Positions 39,962-48,975 of a stretch of 64,000 bases of DNA are shown here, piece by piece (position 1 is the first letter of the stretch; each line of letters opens with the position of its first letter). This DNA is from UBA1479 sp040218445 (lineage in GTDB: Bacteria; Pseudomonadota; Alphaproteobacteria; Rhodospirillales; Casp-alpha2), in the NCBI GenBank assembly GCA_040218445.1, contig JAVJRK010000010.1, positions 930,001 through 994,000 on the forward strand, given 5' to 3'. A program made the position numbers and the translations under genes. The notes beneath the pieces were generated by a model. It worked only from the letters and a program-made list of their open reading frames with translations. It had not been told where the DNA came from and searched no databases.

Positions 39962-40678
39962 TCAGGCCGCCTGGGCGACGCCTTCCAGCCAATCGACCAG
40001 GTCGTCGATCACGTGATGGATATGCCCGCCGTCGTGGCCGTCCCTGGCCCAGCTGACATCCCCGTCGCCCGTGGGGCGCAGCCAGACCGTGGTCATGCCC
40101 AGGGCATGGGCCGGGGCCAGGTTGCGGGCCATGTCTTCGACCATCACGGCGTTTTTCGGATTAACCGCATGGATTTCGGTGAACCGGTCATAGACATGGG
40201 GCGCCGGTTTCGGGTCGAAATTCGAGGCCACGATGTCGAACACGGCCTCGAAATGATGGCGTATGCCCAGTTTGTCCATGACGCGTTCCGCATGGGGCAC
40301 GTCGCCGTTGGTGAAGATGATCTTGCGCCCGGGCAGCCTGCCGAGGGCGGCATCCAGCCGGGGGGACGGTTCCACCGGGGAAAGATCGATGTCATGGACC
40401 GCGTCGAGAAAGGCCACGGGGTCGACATCATGCAGGGTCATCAGGCCCCGCATGGTCGTGCCGTGTTCGCGGAAATAGGTTTTCTGCAGCGCCCGTGCCT
40501 GTTCCAGCGGCAGATCGAACAATCCGGCCACATAGCGGGTAATGTTCCAATCGACCTGATCGAACAGGCGGCAGGTCGCGGGGTACAGGGTATTGTCCAG
40601 GTCGAACACCCAGCATTCGGCGGCGGCAAGGGCGCCGAGGGCAGCAGGCGTAGGATTGGTTTGGCCGGTTGTCGTCAT
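39962..40678 (-). CDS. HAD-superfamily pyrimidine 5'-nucleotidase
   Basis: 238 residues. HAD motif I is FDLDNTLYP near residue 25, motif II is TNGD near 125, motif III the lysine in DPKPAPHVY near 150 and motif IV VEDMARNL near 175. This matches the YjjG/SDT1-like pyrimidine 5'-nucleotidase branch, which removes phosphate from UMP, CMP and damaged bases. In this clade it is commonly beside dapD, argB and engB genes. The N-terminus is extended by about 20 alanine-rich residues. Confidence 0.85.
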   Translation of the reverse strand: MTTTGQTNPTPAALGALAAAECWVFDLDNTLYPATCRLFDQVDWNITRYVAGLFDLPLEQARALQKTYFREHGTTMRGLMTLHDVDPVAFLDAVHDIDLSPVEPSPRLDAALGRLPGRKIIFTNGDVPHAERVMDKLGIRHHFEAVFDIVASNFDPKPAPHVYDRFTEIHAVNPKNAVMVEDMARNLAPAHALGMTTVWLRPTGDGDVSWARDGHDGGHIHHVIDDLVDWLEGVAQAA

Positions 40679-40741
40679 GCCCTTATATAGGCTGCGTGGG
40701 CATCATGGGCGCAAGTGCCTTTTTTCCGGTCGTCTCGCCGC

Positions 40742-40777
40742 TTGGCTATCGGCGCCGGTTGGGTAATATTCCCCAAC
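40742..40777 (+). promoter_or_regulatory. Candidate promoter with inverted repeat over its -10 box, upstream of the DUF2336 gene
   Basis: TTGGCT at 40742 and TAATAT at 40764 are 16 bases apart. The TAATAT sits in the loop of a perfect inverted repeat GTTGGG...CCCAAC (40758-40777). The ribosome-binding site TAAGGAGG follows within a few bases. The repeat could be an operator or a transcript hairpin; both are inferred. Confidence 0.4.
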
Positions 40778-40798
40778 GCCTAAGGAGGAAGACGCAAC

Positions 40799-42094
40799 GT
40801 GACCACCCAATACGGCAAGGATGCGGACCTGGCCAAGAACGGCAAGCTGGAAGAACGCCGGCGGCTGGCGGCCAGCATGACCACCAAGCCGGAAATCCTG
40901 TACTACATGGCCAAGGACGGCGACCCGGAAGTGCGTCGCGAACTGGCCGCCAACACGGCCACGCCTTCTCAGGCCGATTCGCTGCTGGCCCAGGACGACG
41001 ATCCCGAGGTCCGCGCCAGCCTGGGCGCCAAAATCTCGCAGATGATGCCGGATCTGACGGACAAGCAGAAAACCAAGGTCCGCAAATGGGCGACCGATAC
41101 CTTGGAAGACATGGCGCGCGATCAGGCCCTGCGCGTGCGCCATGTGCTGGCCGATACCTTGAAGGAAATGACCCAGGCCCCGCCCGCCGTGATCCGCCAG
41201 TTGGCGCGCGACACGGACGCCATGGTCGCCAACCCGGTGATCGAATTTTCGCCCGTCCTGACGGACAAGGATCTGGTCACGATCATCGGCGAGGGGGCGA
41301 ATACGGCGCGCCTGAAATCCATCGCCCGGCGCAAGACCGTTTCCGAAACCGTGTCGGACGCGATTATCGATACGGGCGATGTGGAAGCCACGGCGGAACT
41401 GTTGAAAAACCCGGGCGCGCATATTTCCGAACAGGCCCTCGACAAGGTCGCCGACCAGGCCGAGGAGAAGCCGGAACTGCATGAGCCGCTGGTCGCCAGG
41501 CCCGGCCTGTCGGACCGCGCCGCCAAGCGGCTGGCCGAATATGTCGCCGAAAGCCTGGTCGATACCCTGTTGGCGCGGAAGGACCTGTCCCCGGATATGG
41601 CGGAACAGGTGCGCGCCGTGGTCATGGCGCGCTTGGCGGCCGGTGACGGCCCGGCCCCGGGTGCGATCAAGGCCGACGGCAGCGACGCCCTGGGGGCGGG
41701 CAGTATGGGCGCCCTGGAGGAAGAACCCGAACGTTTGACCCGCGACGAGGCCCTGGAAGCCGCGCGGGAATTGAACAAGAAGGGCCAGTTGACCGAAGGG
41801 GTGATCTACGACGCCATCAGCCGCAAGGACCGCAACATGGCGATGGCGGCACTCGCCGTGATGTCGGACACCAAGATGCCCGCCGTGGTCAAGGCCTTCG
41901 CCACCAATTCGGCCAAGGGCATCGTCTCATTGGTGTGGGAAGCGGGCTGTTCGCCCAAACTGTCCGTCGACCTGCAACAGGGACTGGGCAACGTAGCACC
42001 CGTGGAAATCATCCGCCCGTCGTCGGGCGCGGCCTACGGTCTGTCGGAATCGGAAATGGTCTGGCAGCTGGATTTTCTGCGCGATCTGGGGTGA
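40799..42094 (+). CDS. DUF2336-domain protein (HEAT-like helical repeats)
   Basis: 431 residues. Repeating helical pairs such as DGDPEVRRELAANTATPSQ and DDDPEVRASLGAKI, then RVRHVLADTLKEM and further repeats, match the DUF2336 family found mainly in alphaproteobacteria. No enzyme motif or membrane helix is visible. Roles as scaffolds or regulators are proposed for some members only. The start is GTG at 40799, ten bases after AGGAGG. It stands alone between the divergent HAD gene and the amidase 75 bases downstream. Confidence 0.85.
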   Translation: MTTQYGKDADLAKNGKLEERRRLAASMTTKPEILYYMAKDGDPEVRRELAANTATPSQADSLLAQDDDPEVRASLGAKISQMMPDLTDKQKTKVRKWATDTLEDMARDQALRVRHVLADTLKEMTQAPPAVIRQLARDTDAMVANPVIEFSPVLTDKDLVTIIGEGANTARLKSIARRKTVSETVSDAIIDTGDVEATAELLKNPGAHISEQALDKVADQAEEKPELHEPLVARPGLSDRAAKRLAEYVAESLVDTLLARKDLSPDMAEQVRAVVMARLAAGDGPAPGAIKADGSDALGAGSMGALEEEPERLTRDEALEAARELNKKGQLTEGVIYDAISRKDRNMAMAALAVMSDTKMPAVVKAFATNSAKGIVSLVWEAGCSPKLSVDLQQGLGNVAPVEIIRPSSGAAYGLSESEMVWQLDFLRDLG

Positions 42095-42169
42095 AATAAC
42101 CAAAGATTTTCAGGGGGGCCTGGATAATCACAACGATGATCGGGCGCAACGACGACCGGGAGGACCCCC

Positions 42170-43579
42170 ATGGACGGACATCTGAAAACCCCCTACGACC
42201 CGCGCACCTTTCGCGCCCTTACCTGGCATGACAGCGCCCAGGCTTTCGCCGACGGTTCGGACAGTCCGCGGGCCTATCTGGAACGCTGCCTGGAAACGGT
42301 CGAGGCACGGGAGCCCGTGGTCAAGGCCTTCCCCGCCGTCAACCGTGAAGGAGCCCGTGCCGCGGCCGATGCCGCCACGGAACGCTGGCAGGCGGGCAAG
42401 CCGCTGTCGCCCATCGACGGCCTGCCCATCGCCATCAAGGATTTGTTGGAAACCAAGGACATGCCGACCCAGATGGGATCGGCCGCGTTCAAGGACGCCT
42501 TTCCCAAACGCGACAACGCGGCGGTCTGGGCCCTGCGCAAAGCAGGTGCGGTGATCCTGGCCAAGGCGGTGACGGCGGAACTGGGCGGCACCCATCCGGG
42601 GCCGACCACCAATCCTTTCGATCCGGCGCGCACGCCGGGGGGCTCGTCCTCGGGCTCGGCGGCGGCGGTCGCGGCCCGCATGGTGCCGGCGGCGATCGGC
42701 ACGCAGGTCGGCGGCTCGATCATCCGCCCGGCCGCCTATTGCGGCAACGTGGCCTTGAAGCCCAGCCAGGGTGCGATCAACCGGGGCGAGCGCATGTCGA
42801 CCAGCATGTCGACCCACGGCCCGCACGCGGGCTGTATCGAAGACATGTGGCAGGTCGCCATCGAAATCGCCAAACGGGCGGGCGGCGACCGCGACTATCA
42901 TGCGCTGCAGGGCCCGGATACGGCCCCCGCGGCGGCCAAGCCCGGGCGCCTGATGGTGTTGGAAACCGCCGGATGGGAACGGGTCGACGCGGCCACCAAA
43001 TCGGCCTTCGCGGAAATTCTCGACCGGCTGAAGGCATCGGGAATCGAACTGGCCGACCGGCGCGGCGATGCCGCCGTCGAAGCGTTCGAGCAGGTCATCC
43101 TGGATGCCGAGGAAATCGCCACGGACATCACCTTGTGGGAAAATCGCTGGGGCTGGCGCAACATGGTGGACGAACACGGCGACAAGATCAGCCACCGCCT
43201 GCGCAAGGGCCTGGAAAAGGCCGAAGCCATGATACCCGCGGATTATGAGGCCCTGCTTGACCGCCGGGCGGCGGCCCAGGCGGCACACCGGGACGCCGCG
43301 CAATTGGCCGATGGGGCGATTACGCTTTCCTGTCCGGGGCCGGCACCTTTATGGGATGCATCCGCCGCCGATGCGGACGACGTTCGACGCCCCACGGGGG
43401 ATGCGATCTTCAACTACCCGTCGTCCATGCTGTTCGCCCCCGTGGTGACCATCCCGATGATGGCCGTGGGCGGCATGCCCGTGGGCCTACAGGTCATGGG
43501 CAGGCCCGGCGACGACGCCAAGGTCACGGGGCTGGCGCGTTGGATTCTGGAAAACGTGGCGCCGGCGATCAGCGGATAG
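42170..43579 (+). CDS. Amidase, amidase-signature family
   Basis: 469 residues. The catalytic Ser-cisSer-Lys triad is intact: the lysine in GLPIAIKDLLE near residue 87, and the glycine/serine-rich GGSSSGSAAAVAARMVP with GTQVGGSI following it near 160-185. This is the glutamyl-tRNA amidotransferase-like fold, but the absence of gatC/gatB and the C-terminal layout indicate a free amidase. Substrate unknown. A ribosome-binding GGGAGG lies before the ATG. Confidence 0.87.
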   Translation: MDGHLKTPYDPRTFRALTWHDSAQAFADGSDSPRAYLERCLETVEAREPVVKAFPAVNREGARAAADAATERWQAGKPLSPIDGLPIAIKDLLETKDMPTQMGSAAFKDAFPKRDNAAVWALRKAGAVILAKAVTAELGGTHPGPTTNPFDPARTPGGSSSGSAAAVAARMVPAAIGTQVGGSIIRPAAYCGNVALKPSQGAINRGERMSTSMSTHGPHAGCIEDMWQVAIEIAKRAGGDRDYHALQGPDTAPAAAKPGRLMVLETAGWERVDAATKSAFAEILDRLKASGIELADRRGDAAVEAFEQVILDAEEIATDITLWENRWGWRNMVDEHGDKISHRLRKGLEKAEAMIPADYEALLDRRAAAQAAHRDAAQLADGAITLSCPGPAPLWDASAADADDVRRPTGDAIFNYPSSMLFAPVVTIPMMAVGGMPVGLQVMGRPGDDAKVTGLARWILENVAPAISG

Positions 43580-43631
43580 TGAGGCGATAACGGGGCGATG
43601 CGGAAAAGGCGCGCTGACCCGTCGGAAAACC

Positions 43632-44540
43632 CTAATCCGGCAGGATGATCGTGCCGGCACCGTGTTCCGTGAACAGTTCGACCAGCACCGCGTGCGGCAC
43701 CCGGCCGTCGGAAATGACCGCGCCGCCGACGCCCGCTTCGACCGCATCGATGCAGGTTTCGACCTTGGGGATCATGCCGCCGGTGATGACGCCGTCCTTG
43801 ATCGCCTTGCGGGCGTCCGTGACGGTCAACTCCGGGATCAGGTTGCCGTCGCCGTCCAGCACGCCGGACACATCCGTCAGCATGATCAGGCGCTTGGCAT
43901 GGGTCGCACCCGCGATGGCGCCGGCCGCCGTGTCGGCGTTGATGTTCAGGGTCTCGCCCTTGGGCCCGACCCCGATGGGCGCGATCACCGGCGTGATGTC
44001 CGATTCCTCGAAGGCTTCCAGGATGTGCGGGTTGACCTCTTTCGGCTCACCCACCAGGCCCAGGTCGAGAATGCGTTCGATATTGCTTTCCGGGTCTTTC
44101 TTGGTGCGGCGCAGTTTGTCCGCCAGGATCAGGTTGCCGTCCTTGCCGCACAGGCCCGCCGCCATGCCGCCGGCTTCGTTGATGCGGGCGACGATTTCCT
44201 TGTTGATCGATCCGGCCAGAACCATTTCCACGACCTTGACCGTGTCCTCGTCGGTCACGCGCAGGCCGTCGACGAACTTACTTTCGATCGCCAGCCGTTC
44301 CAGCATGGCGCCGATCTGCGGTCCGCCGCCGTGCACGACCACGGGGTTGCCGCCGACCTGGCGCAGCAACACCACGTCGCGCGCGAACAGCTTGGCCATT
44401 TCGTCGTCGCCCATGGCATGGCCGCCGTACTTGATGACCACGGTCTGTCCGGCATAGCGCCGCATGAAGGGCAGCGCTTCGGAAAGGACCTGGGCCTGGG
44501 TCAGCCATTTGTCGGCGATGGTGGGTTTATTATCGGTCAT
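43632..44540 (-). CDS. argB: Acetylglutamate kinase
   Basis: 302 residues. Phosphate-binding motif VIKYGGHAMGDD near residue 34, substrate motif VHGGGPQIGAML near 65, and a C-terminal GGMIPKVETCIDAV. It phosphorylates N-acetylglutamate in arginine synthesis. The N-terminal extension is of the arginine-inhibited type seen in alphaproteobacteria. A GATAAT just upstream may be a -10 box, so argB may be transcribed separately as well as with engB. It is 58 bases after engB. Confidence 0.96.
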   Translation of the reverse strand: MTDNKPTIADKWLTQAQVLSEALPFMRRYAGQTVVIKYGGHAMGDDEMAKLFARDVVLLRQVGGNPVVVHGGGPQIGAMLERLAIESKFVDGLRVTDEDTVKVVEMVLAGSINKEIVARINEAGGMAAGLCGKDGNLILADKLRRTKKDPESNIERILDLGLVGEPKEVNPHILEAFEESDITPVIAPIGVGPKGETLNINADTAAGAIAGATHAKRLIMLTDVSGVLDGDGNLIPELTVTDARKAIKDGVITGGMIPKVETCIDAVEAGVGGAVISDGRVPHAVLVELFTEHGAGTIILPD

Positions 44541-44598
44541 GGGGGGCGAACCTAATTCATTATCCCGTGTAATTGAAGCGTTTAGAGAGACTTAGCCC

Positions 44599-45276
44599 TT
44601 AAGCAGGCAGGGCCAGGGTGGCCAACTCGGCGCGCAGTTCTTCGATCCCGCGCTGCTTGAAGGAACTGGTCTGCATGATCACCGGATGGGCGGCCGTATG
44701 CTTGGCCAGTTCCTTGGAGGTGCGGGCGAGCAATTTGTCGAGGTCCACCGCCTTCACCTTGTCGCATTTGGTCAGCACGATCTGATAGGCCTGGGCGGCG
44801 GCGTCGAGCATGGCCATGACCTCGCGGTCCGTTTCCTTGAGGCCGTGGCGTGCGTCGATCAGCACGCAGGTGCGGCGCAATTCCTGCCGACCCTTGAGAT
44901 AGGAATTGACCAGCTTGGTCCAATTCATCACATGGCCCTTGGGGGCCCGGGCATAGCCGTAGCCCGGCAAGTCGGCCAGCATCAGGCGTGCGCCCAGATC
45001 GAAGAAGTTGATCTGCTGCGTGCGGCCCGGCGTGTTGGACGTGCGGGCCAGGTCCTTGCGCCCGGTCAGGGCGTTGATCAGCGACGATTTGCCGACGTTG
45101 GACCGCCCGGCAAAGGCGATTTCGGGAAGGGGACTGTCCGGAACCTGGGCAAGGCTCGCCGCACCCAGAAGGAAGGTTGCCTCCCGGGCGAACAGCAGGC
45201 GCCCGTTTTCCAACAGGGTGTCGTCGGGTGCCGCCCCGGAATCCAGTCCGGGTGTTATGTCTCCCGGCTGGTTCAT
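44599..45276 (-). CDS. engB: Ribosome biogenesis GTPase EngB/YsxC
   Basis: 225 residues. Walker A GRSNVGKSSLINAL near residue 47, G3 DLPGYGYA near 95 and G4 TKCDKV near 160 are intact. The short GTPase of the TrmE-Era-EngA group assists large-subunit assembly. The N-terminal about 40 residues are alphaproteobacterial additions with poor conservation. It lies between yidC (28-base gap) and argB on one strand. Confidence 0.95.
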   Translation of the reverse strand: MNQPGDITPGLDSGAAPDDTLLENGRLLFAREATFLLGAASLAQVPDSPLPEIAFAGRSNVGKSSLINALTGRKDLARTSNTPGRTQQINFFDLGARLMLADLPGYGYARAPKGHVMNWTKLVNSYLKGRQELRRTCVLIDARHGLKETDREVMAMLDAAAQAYQIVLTKCDKVKAVDLDKLLARTSKELAKHTAAHPVIMQTSSFKQRGIEELRAELATLALPA

Positions 45277-45304
45277 GGATTGGTGCTCCTAGCGGGAAAG
45301 AGGC

Positions 45305-47071
45305 TCAGGCCTTGACGCCCATCTTTCGCATGATGATCCACTGTTGGCCAATGGAAAGCAGGTTGTTCCAGGTCCAGTAAATCACCAGACCGGCCGGGAA
45401 GGTGGCCAGCAGGAAGGTGAAGATCAGCGGCAGGAACATCATGATCTTGGCCTGCATGGGGTCCGTCGGCTGGGGGTTCAGCTTCTGCTGCAGGAACATG
45501 GAGATGCCCATCAACAGCGGCCACACGCCGATCATCAGGAAGTCCGGCGGGCTCCAGGGGATCAGGCCGAACAGGTTGAAAATGGTCGTCGGGTCGGGCG
45601 CCGACAGATCCTTGATCCAGCCGTAGAACGGCGCGTGACGCATTTCGATGGTCACGAACAGAACCTTGTAGAGCGCGAAGAACACGGGAATCTGAAGCAG
45701 GATCGGCAAACAGCCCGAGGCCGGATTGGCACCCTCGCGCTTGTACAGCGACATCATTTCTTCGTTCAGTTTGACCTTGTCGTCGCCGTACCGTTCGCGC
45801 AGCTTGGTCATTTCCGGCTGCAGCTTCTTCATCTTACTCATGCTTTCGTAGGATTTATTGGCAAGCGGGAAGAAGGCGATCTTGATACCGACGGTCAGAA
45901 CCAGGATCGCAAGGCCCAGGTTCAGGATGTGGTTTTCCAGCCACAGCAGGGCATAGAAGATCGGCCGCGTCAGGAAGTAGAACCAGCCCCAGTCGATGGC
46001 CAGATCGAACCGTTCGATGCCCAGGGCTTCTTCATAGGCATCCAGAATGCGGACCTGTTTGGCGCCCGCGAACAGGCGGTTTTCCGCCGCACCCGTGGTG
46101 CCAGGGGCGACCTTGACGCCGGAGCCCAGAAAATCGACCTGATAGGTGTCGATCAGGCCGGCCTTGCGGTAGACGTAGCGCTTGGTGACGTTGGCGTCCT
46201 TATTGGGCAGCAGGGCGGTCAGCCAGTATTTGTCGGTGATGCCGATCCAGCCACCCATGCCCGTTTCGGAAATGAGCTTGGTGTCCTGGATATCGTCATA
46301 ATCGATTTCTTTAAGCTCGCCGCTGTTCACGCCCAGAAGGCCTTCGTGCAGGATATAAAAGCCCGAGGTCTCCGGCGTGCCTTGGCGGGAAATCAGGCCG
46401 TAGGGGAACAGTTCGACCGCGTTCGTCCCCTTGTTGGTGACATTCTGGGTCACCTTGAACATGAAGTTCTTATCGATCTCGTAGGTGCGGGCGAATACCA
46501 GGCCCTCGCCGTTGTCCCAGGTCAGGGTCACGGGCGTATCGGGGGTCAGGGCCTTGGCGGAAGGGGTCCAGACCGTATCCGCGTTCGGCACCTTGGCGGC
46601 CTTGACGCCGCCGCCCGGCTGCGCCGCGGTCCAGCCGAAATCAGCGAAATAGGCGTTGGATGCGCCGCGCGGGCTCAACAGCGTGATGGGCGGGCTGTTC
46701 TTGTCCAGGGTCTCGCGGTAGTCGGCCAGGATCAGGTCGTCGATCCGCCCGCCCTTCAGGGCGATGGAGCCGGTTAGGCGCGGCGTCGAGATGGCGATGC
46801 GCGCGGTTTCCGCCAGGACTTCGTCGCGGCTTGCCTTGGGCGAGACGTTGGGCGCGGACATCTGCGGCGTGCCCGGGGCCTGCGGCGGAACGGCGGTCGT
46901 ATTCGACGGATTGGCACCCGGTTGCGCCGGCTGGCCCGGCGCGCCGGGCTGGGCCGTTTGCGCGGCCTGCTGCGGCTGCGGCGGCTGGGTGCTTTTGAAG
47001 AAAAGCTCGAACCCCAAAAGGACGGCGACCGAAAGGACCACGGCCAGGATCAGATTTTTGTTTTCAATCAT
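45305..47071 (-). CDS. yidC: Membrane protein insertase YidC
   Basis: 588 residues. N-terminal signal-anchor helix (about 6-22), a proline/glutamine-rich linker (25-75), the large periplasmic P1 domain, then five C-terminal helices with the insertase core (SGCLPILLQIPVFFALYKV near 465) and a basic tail. It inserts and folds membrane proteins with or without SecYEG. The start at 47071 is chosen for the MIENKN N-terminus; the upstream open frame overlaps yidD. Seven bases from the yidD stop. Confidence 0.97.
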   Translation of the reverse strand: MIENKNLILAVVLSVAVLLGFELFFKSTQPPQPQQAAQTAQPGAPGQPAQPGANPSNTTAVPPQAPGTPQMSAPNVSPKASRDEVLAETARIAISTPRLTGSIALKGGRIDDLILADYRETLDKNSPPITLLSPRGASNAYFADFGWTAAQPGGGVKAAKVPNADTVWTPSAKALTPDTPVTLTWDNGEGLVFARTYEIDKNFMFKVTQNVTNKGTNAVELFPYGLISRQGTPETSGFYILHEGLLGVNSGELKEIDYDDIQDTKLISETGMGGWIGITDKYWLTALLPNKDANVTKRYVYRKAGLIDTYQVDFLGSGVKVAPGTTGAAENRLFAGAKQVRILDAYEEALGIERFDLAIDWGWFYFLTRPIFYALLWLENHILNLGLAILVLTVGIKIAFFPLANKSYESMSKMKKLQPEMTKLRERYGDDKVKLNEEMMSLYKREGANPASGCLPILLQIPVFFALYKVLFVTIEMRHAPFYGWIKDLSAPDPTTIFNLFGLIPWSPPDFLMIGVWPLLMGISMFLQQKLNPQPTDPMQAKIMMFLPLIFTFLLATFPAGLVIYWTWNNLLSIGQQWIIMRKMGVKA

Positions 47072-47078
47072 TGTTCTT

Positions 47079-47372
47079 CTACGACCCGTGCGGTTGGGGA
47101 ATGTGGGTGTGTTTATGGGATTTCGTGCAAACGGCGGGCGGAACCGGATCGACGCCGCCCCGATGCCAGGGATTGCAGCGCAGAACACGGCGGACGGCCA
47201 TGCCCATGCCACGGACAAACCCATGGGTTTCCAGGGCGTCCCGGGCATATTCCGAACATGTAGGATGAAAGCGGCAGGAAGCCGGCGCCAGCGGCGACAG
47301 GAAAAGCTGATAGCCCCGGATCAGGGCGCGGGCGAGGCGGGCCGGAATAGCGGCAATCGTCGGCGCCATCAT
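47079..47372 (-). CDS. yidD: Membrane protein insertion efficiency factor YidD
   Basis: 97 residues from the ATG at 47372, which follows GGAGAA and is one base after the rnpA stop. Family signature LIRGYQLFLSPLAPASCRFHPTCSEYARDALETHG with conserved cysteines, then PWHRGGVDPVP. It is a small membrane-associated aid to YidC. A longer frame to 47423 overlaps rnpA and is not used. The tail is histidine-rich and variable. Confidence 0.93.
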   Translation of the reverse strand: MMAPTIAAIPARLARALIRGYQLFLSPLAPASCRFHPTCSEYARDALETHGFVRGMGMAVRRVLRCNPWHRGGVDPVPPAVCTKSHKHTHIPQPHGS

Positions 47373-47373
47373 C

Positions 47374-47775
47374 TCAGTTCTCCGCATTCTCCCGGCGGCT
47401 CCGGCCACCACGGCCCGAACCACCCCCTTTGTGTCCCGTCTCGACCCGCTCCAGCGCTTTGCGCAGGTCGCCGATCAAGGCCGGAAAGGCCCGGCCCAAG
47501 GTGCCCTGGCGTCCGATCAGGACATAGTCGTGTCCTGCTTTCCCCCATTCGGGCAGCACCTGTTCGGCAACTGCCCGCAGGCGCCTGCGCGCCCGGTTGC
47601 GGACCACGGCGTTGCCGACCTTGCGGGTGACGGTAAATCCGGCCCGGATGTCCAGGCCGATGTCGTCCCGCTTAAGTGCCTGCAACACCAGACCCGGCGC
47701 CGCCCACTTTTGCCCTTTGCGCGCCACCGTCAGAAAGTCGGCGCGGCGTTTCAGCCTCGGCACCGTGGGTGACAT
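47374..47775 (-). CDS. rnpA: Ribonuclease P protein component
   Basis: 133 residues. Opening LKRRADFLTVARKGQKW and the conserved basic signature VGNAVVRNRARRRLRAV near residue 52 are typical. It binds the RNase P RNA and helps remove tRNA 5' leaders. The C-terminal 25 residues are a glycine- and arginine-rich extension. Located 39 bases after rpmH and just before yidD, the universal arrangement. Confidence 0.95.
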   Translation of the reverse strand: MSPTVPRLKRRADFLTVARKGQKWAAPGLVLQALKRDDIGLDIRAGFTVTRKVGNAVVRNRARRRLRAVAEQVLPEWGKAGHDYVLIGRQGTLGRAFPALIGDLRKALERVETGHKGGGSGRGGRSRRENAEN

Positions 47776-47814
47776 GGCGGCTCGCTACCGGCTTGTGGAC
47801 GGGAACGGGCGCTG

Positions 47815-47949
47815 TTAAGCGGACAGGCGCTTGCGGCCCTTGGCGCGCCGCGCCGCCAGTACCCGCCGGCCGCCGGCAGTCGCCATACGGCTACGGAAAC
47901 CGTGGCGGCGCTTGCGAACGAGCTTGCTCGGCTGATATGTGCGTTTCAC
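47815..47949 (-). CDS. rpmH: 50S ribosomal protein L34
   Basis: 44 residues, fully conserved pattern KRTYQPSKLVRKRRHGFR and ending RAKGRKRLSA. The start codon is GTG at 47949 with AAGGAG just upstream; an ATG start is usual. This gene is too short for ordinary gene listings and was found by translating the gap. First gene of rpmH-rnpA-yidD-yidC-engB. Confidence 0.97.
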   Translation of the reverse strand: MKRTYQPSKLVRKRRHGFRSRMATAGGRRVLAARRAKGRKRLSA

Positions 47950-47978
47950 GCGACGTCTCCTTACGAAAATGAGCCCGC

Positions 47979-48007
47979 TTTTTAAGGCCTTGATCCCATG
48001 AAGTCAA
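47979..48007 (-). promoter_or_regulatory. Strong predicted promoter of the rpmH operon
   Basis: On the reverse strand TTGACT is followed after exactly 17 bases by TAAAAA, about 30 bases before the rpmH GTG. Predicted leader about 23 bases long. Confidence 0.6.
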
Positions 48008-48076
48008 CGGGCCTGGGCGATTTGCCGCGAATCGCTGAAAAAAGCCGGTTTTTCAAACAATTGATCGGGCGATCAC

Positions 48077-48088
48077 GGTCAATTGACC
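48077..48088. promoter_or_regulatory. Twelve-base palindrome in the rpmH/TVP38 intergenic region
   Basis: GGTCAATTGACC is a perfect palindrome in the 237-base divergent gap (47950-48186), and a related CAATTGATC lies just before it. A second small inverted repeat CTATCC-AGG-GGATAG is at 48121-48135. The gap holds the rpmH promoter and must hold one for the TVP38 operon; the palindromes are possible operators. Confidence 0.35.
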
Positions 48089-48186
48089 CGCCCGTGAAGT
48101 GCAATTCCCTGTCCCTTTGGCTATCCAGGGGATAGAAACCGGTAAGATAAGATGCTTTCCGGTCATCCCGGAAACAGGGGCAACAC

Positions 48187-48975
48187 ATGAACAAGGTCAT
48201 TGACCGCGACCCGAAAGCGGCCGGCGATGCGCCCGATAGCGCCGCATCGGGCGGGTTTCCTGTCAAGCGCATGGTGCCGCTTGCGGTCATCGCCGTGGCC
48301 ATGGCCCTGTTCTTCGTGTTCGATCTTCATACCTATATTTCGTTCGATGCGCTGAAGACCCACCGCATGGCCGTGCTCGATTATTACGCCCAGCATCAGG
48401 CGCTGACGATCCTGATGTTCGGCGCCGCCTATACGGTGATTGTGGCGCTGTCGATCCCGGGGGCGATCTGGATGACGTTGCTGGCCGGGTTCGTGTTCGG
48501 CACGGCCCTGGGGGCCGCCGTGGTGATCGTCGCGGCGACGCTGGGCTCGTTGATCGTGTTCCTGGCCGCGCGCTATGCCATCGGCGACCTTCTGTATAAA
48601 AAGGCCGGTCCTTTCGTGCGGCGCATGGAGGAAGGGTTCCGCAAGAACGCTTTTTCCTACCTGATGTTCCTGCGCCTGGTCCCGCTGTTTCCGTTCTGGC
48701 TGGTCAATCTGGTGCCGGCGTTTCTGAACGTGGGGGCCACGGCCTTCGTCGTCGCCACCATATTGGGCATCGCGCCGGCGACGGTCGTATTTGCCAGCGT
48801 CGGCAACGGCCTGGGCGCCGTGCTCGACCAGGGCGGAATGCCGGACCTGTCGATCGTGTTCGAGCCGCACATCATGGGGCCTCTTTTGGGGCTGGCGGTA
48901 TTGGCGCTGATTCCGGTGGTTCTGCGCAAATTCAAGGAACGCCGAGAGAATATGAACGGATCGTCCGATGGCTGA
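48187..48975 (+). CDS. TVP38/TMEM64 (DedA-superfamily) membrane protein
   Basis: 262 residues. First helix at about 27-46, then the conserved re-entrant segments of the SNARE-associated/DedA fold: SIPGAIWMTLLAGFVFG near 95 and RLVPLFPFWLVNLVPAF near 160, and a final helix near 235. The family is linked to lipid or ion movement across membranes, with the substrate unknown in bacteria. It overlaps the next gene by eight bases, so they are translationally coupled. Confidence 0.88.
   Translation: MNKVIDRDPKAAGDAPDSAASGGFPVKRMVPLAVIAVAMALFFVFDLHTYISFDALKTHRMAVLDYYAQHQALTILMFGAAYTVIVALSIPGAIWMTLLAGFVFGTALGAAVVIVAATLGSLIVFLAARYAIGDLLYKKAGPFVRRMEEGFRKNAFSYLMFLRLVPLFPFWLVNLVPAFLNVGATAFVVATILGIAPATVVFASVGNGLGAVLDQGGMPDLSIVFEPHIMGPLLGLAVLALIPVVLRKFKERRENMNGSSDG

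Noticed and set aside
47071..47248. Upstream extension of yidC
   Set aside because: It overlaps yidD in another frame and reads as low-complexity Pro/Ala/Arg residues; the conserved signal anchor starts at 47071.
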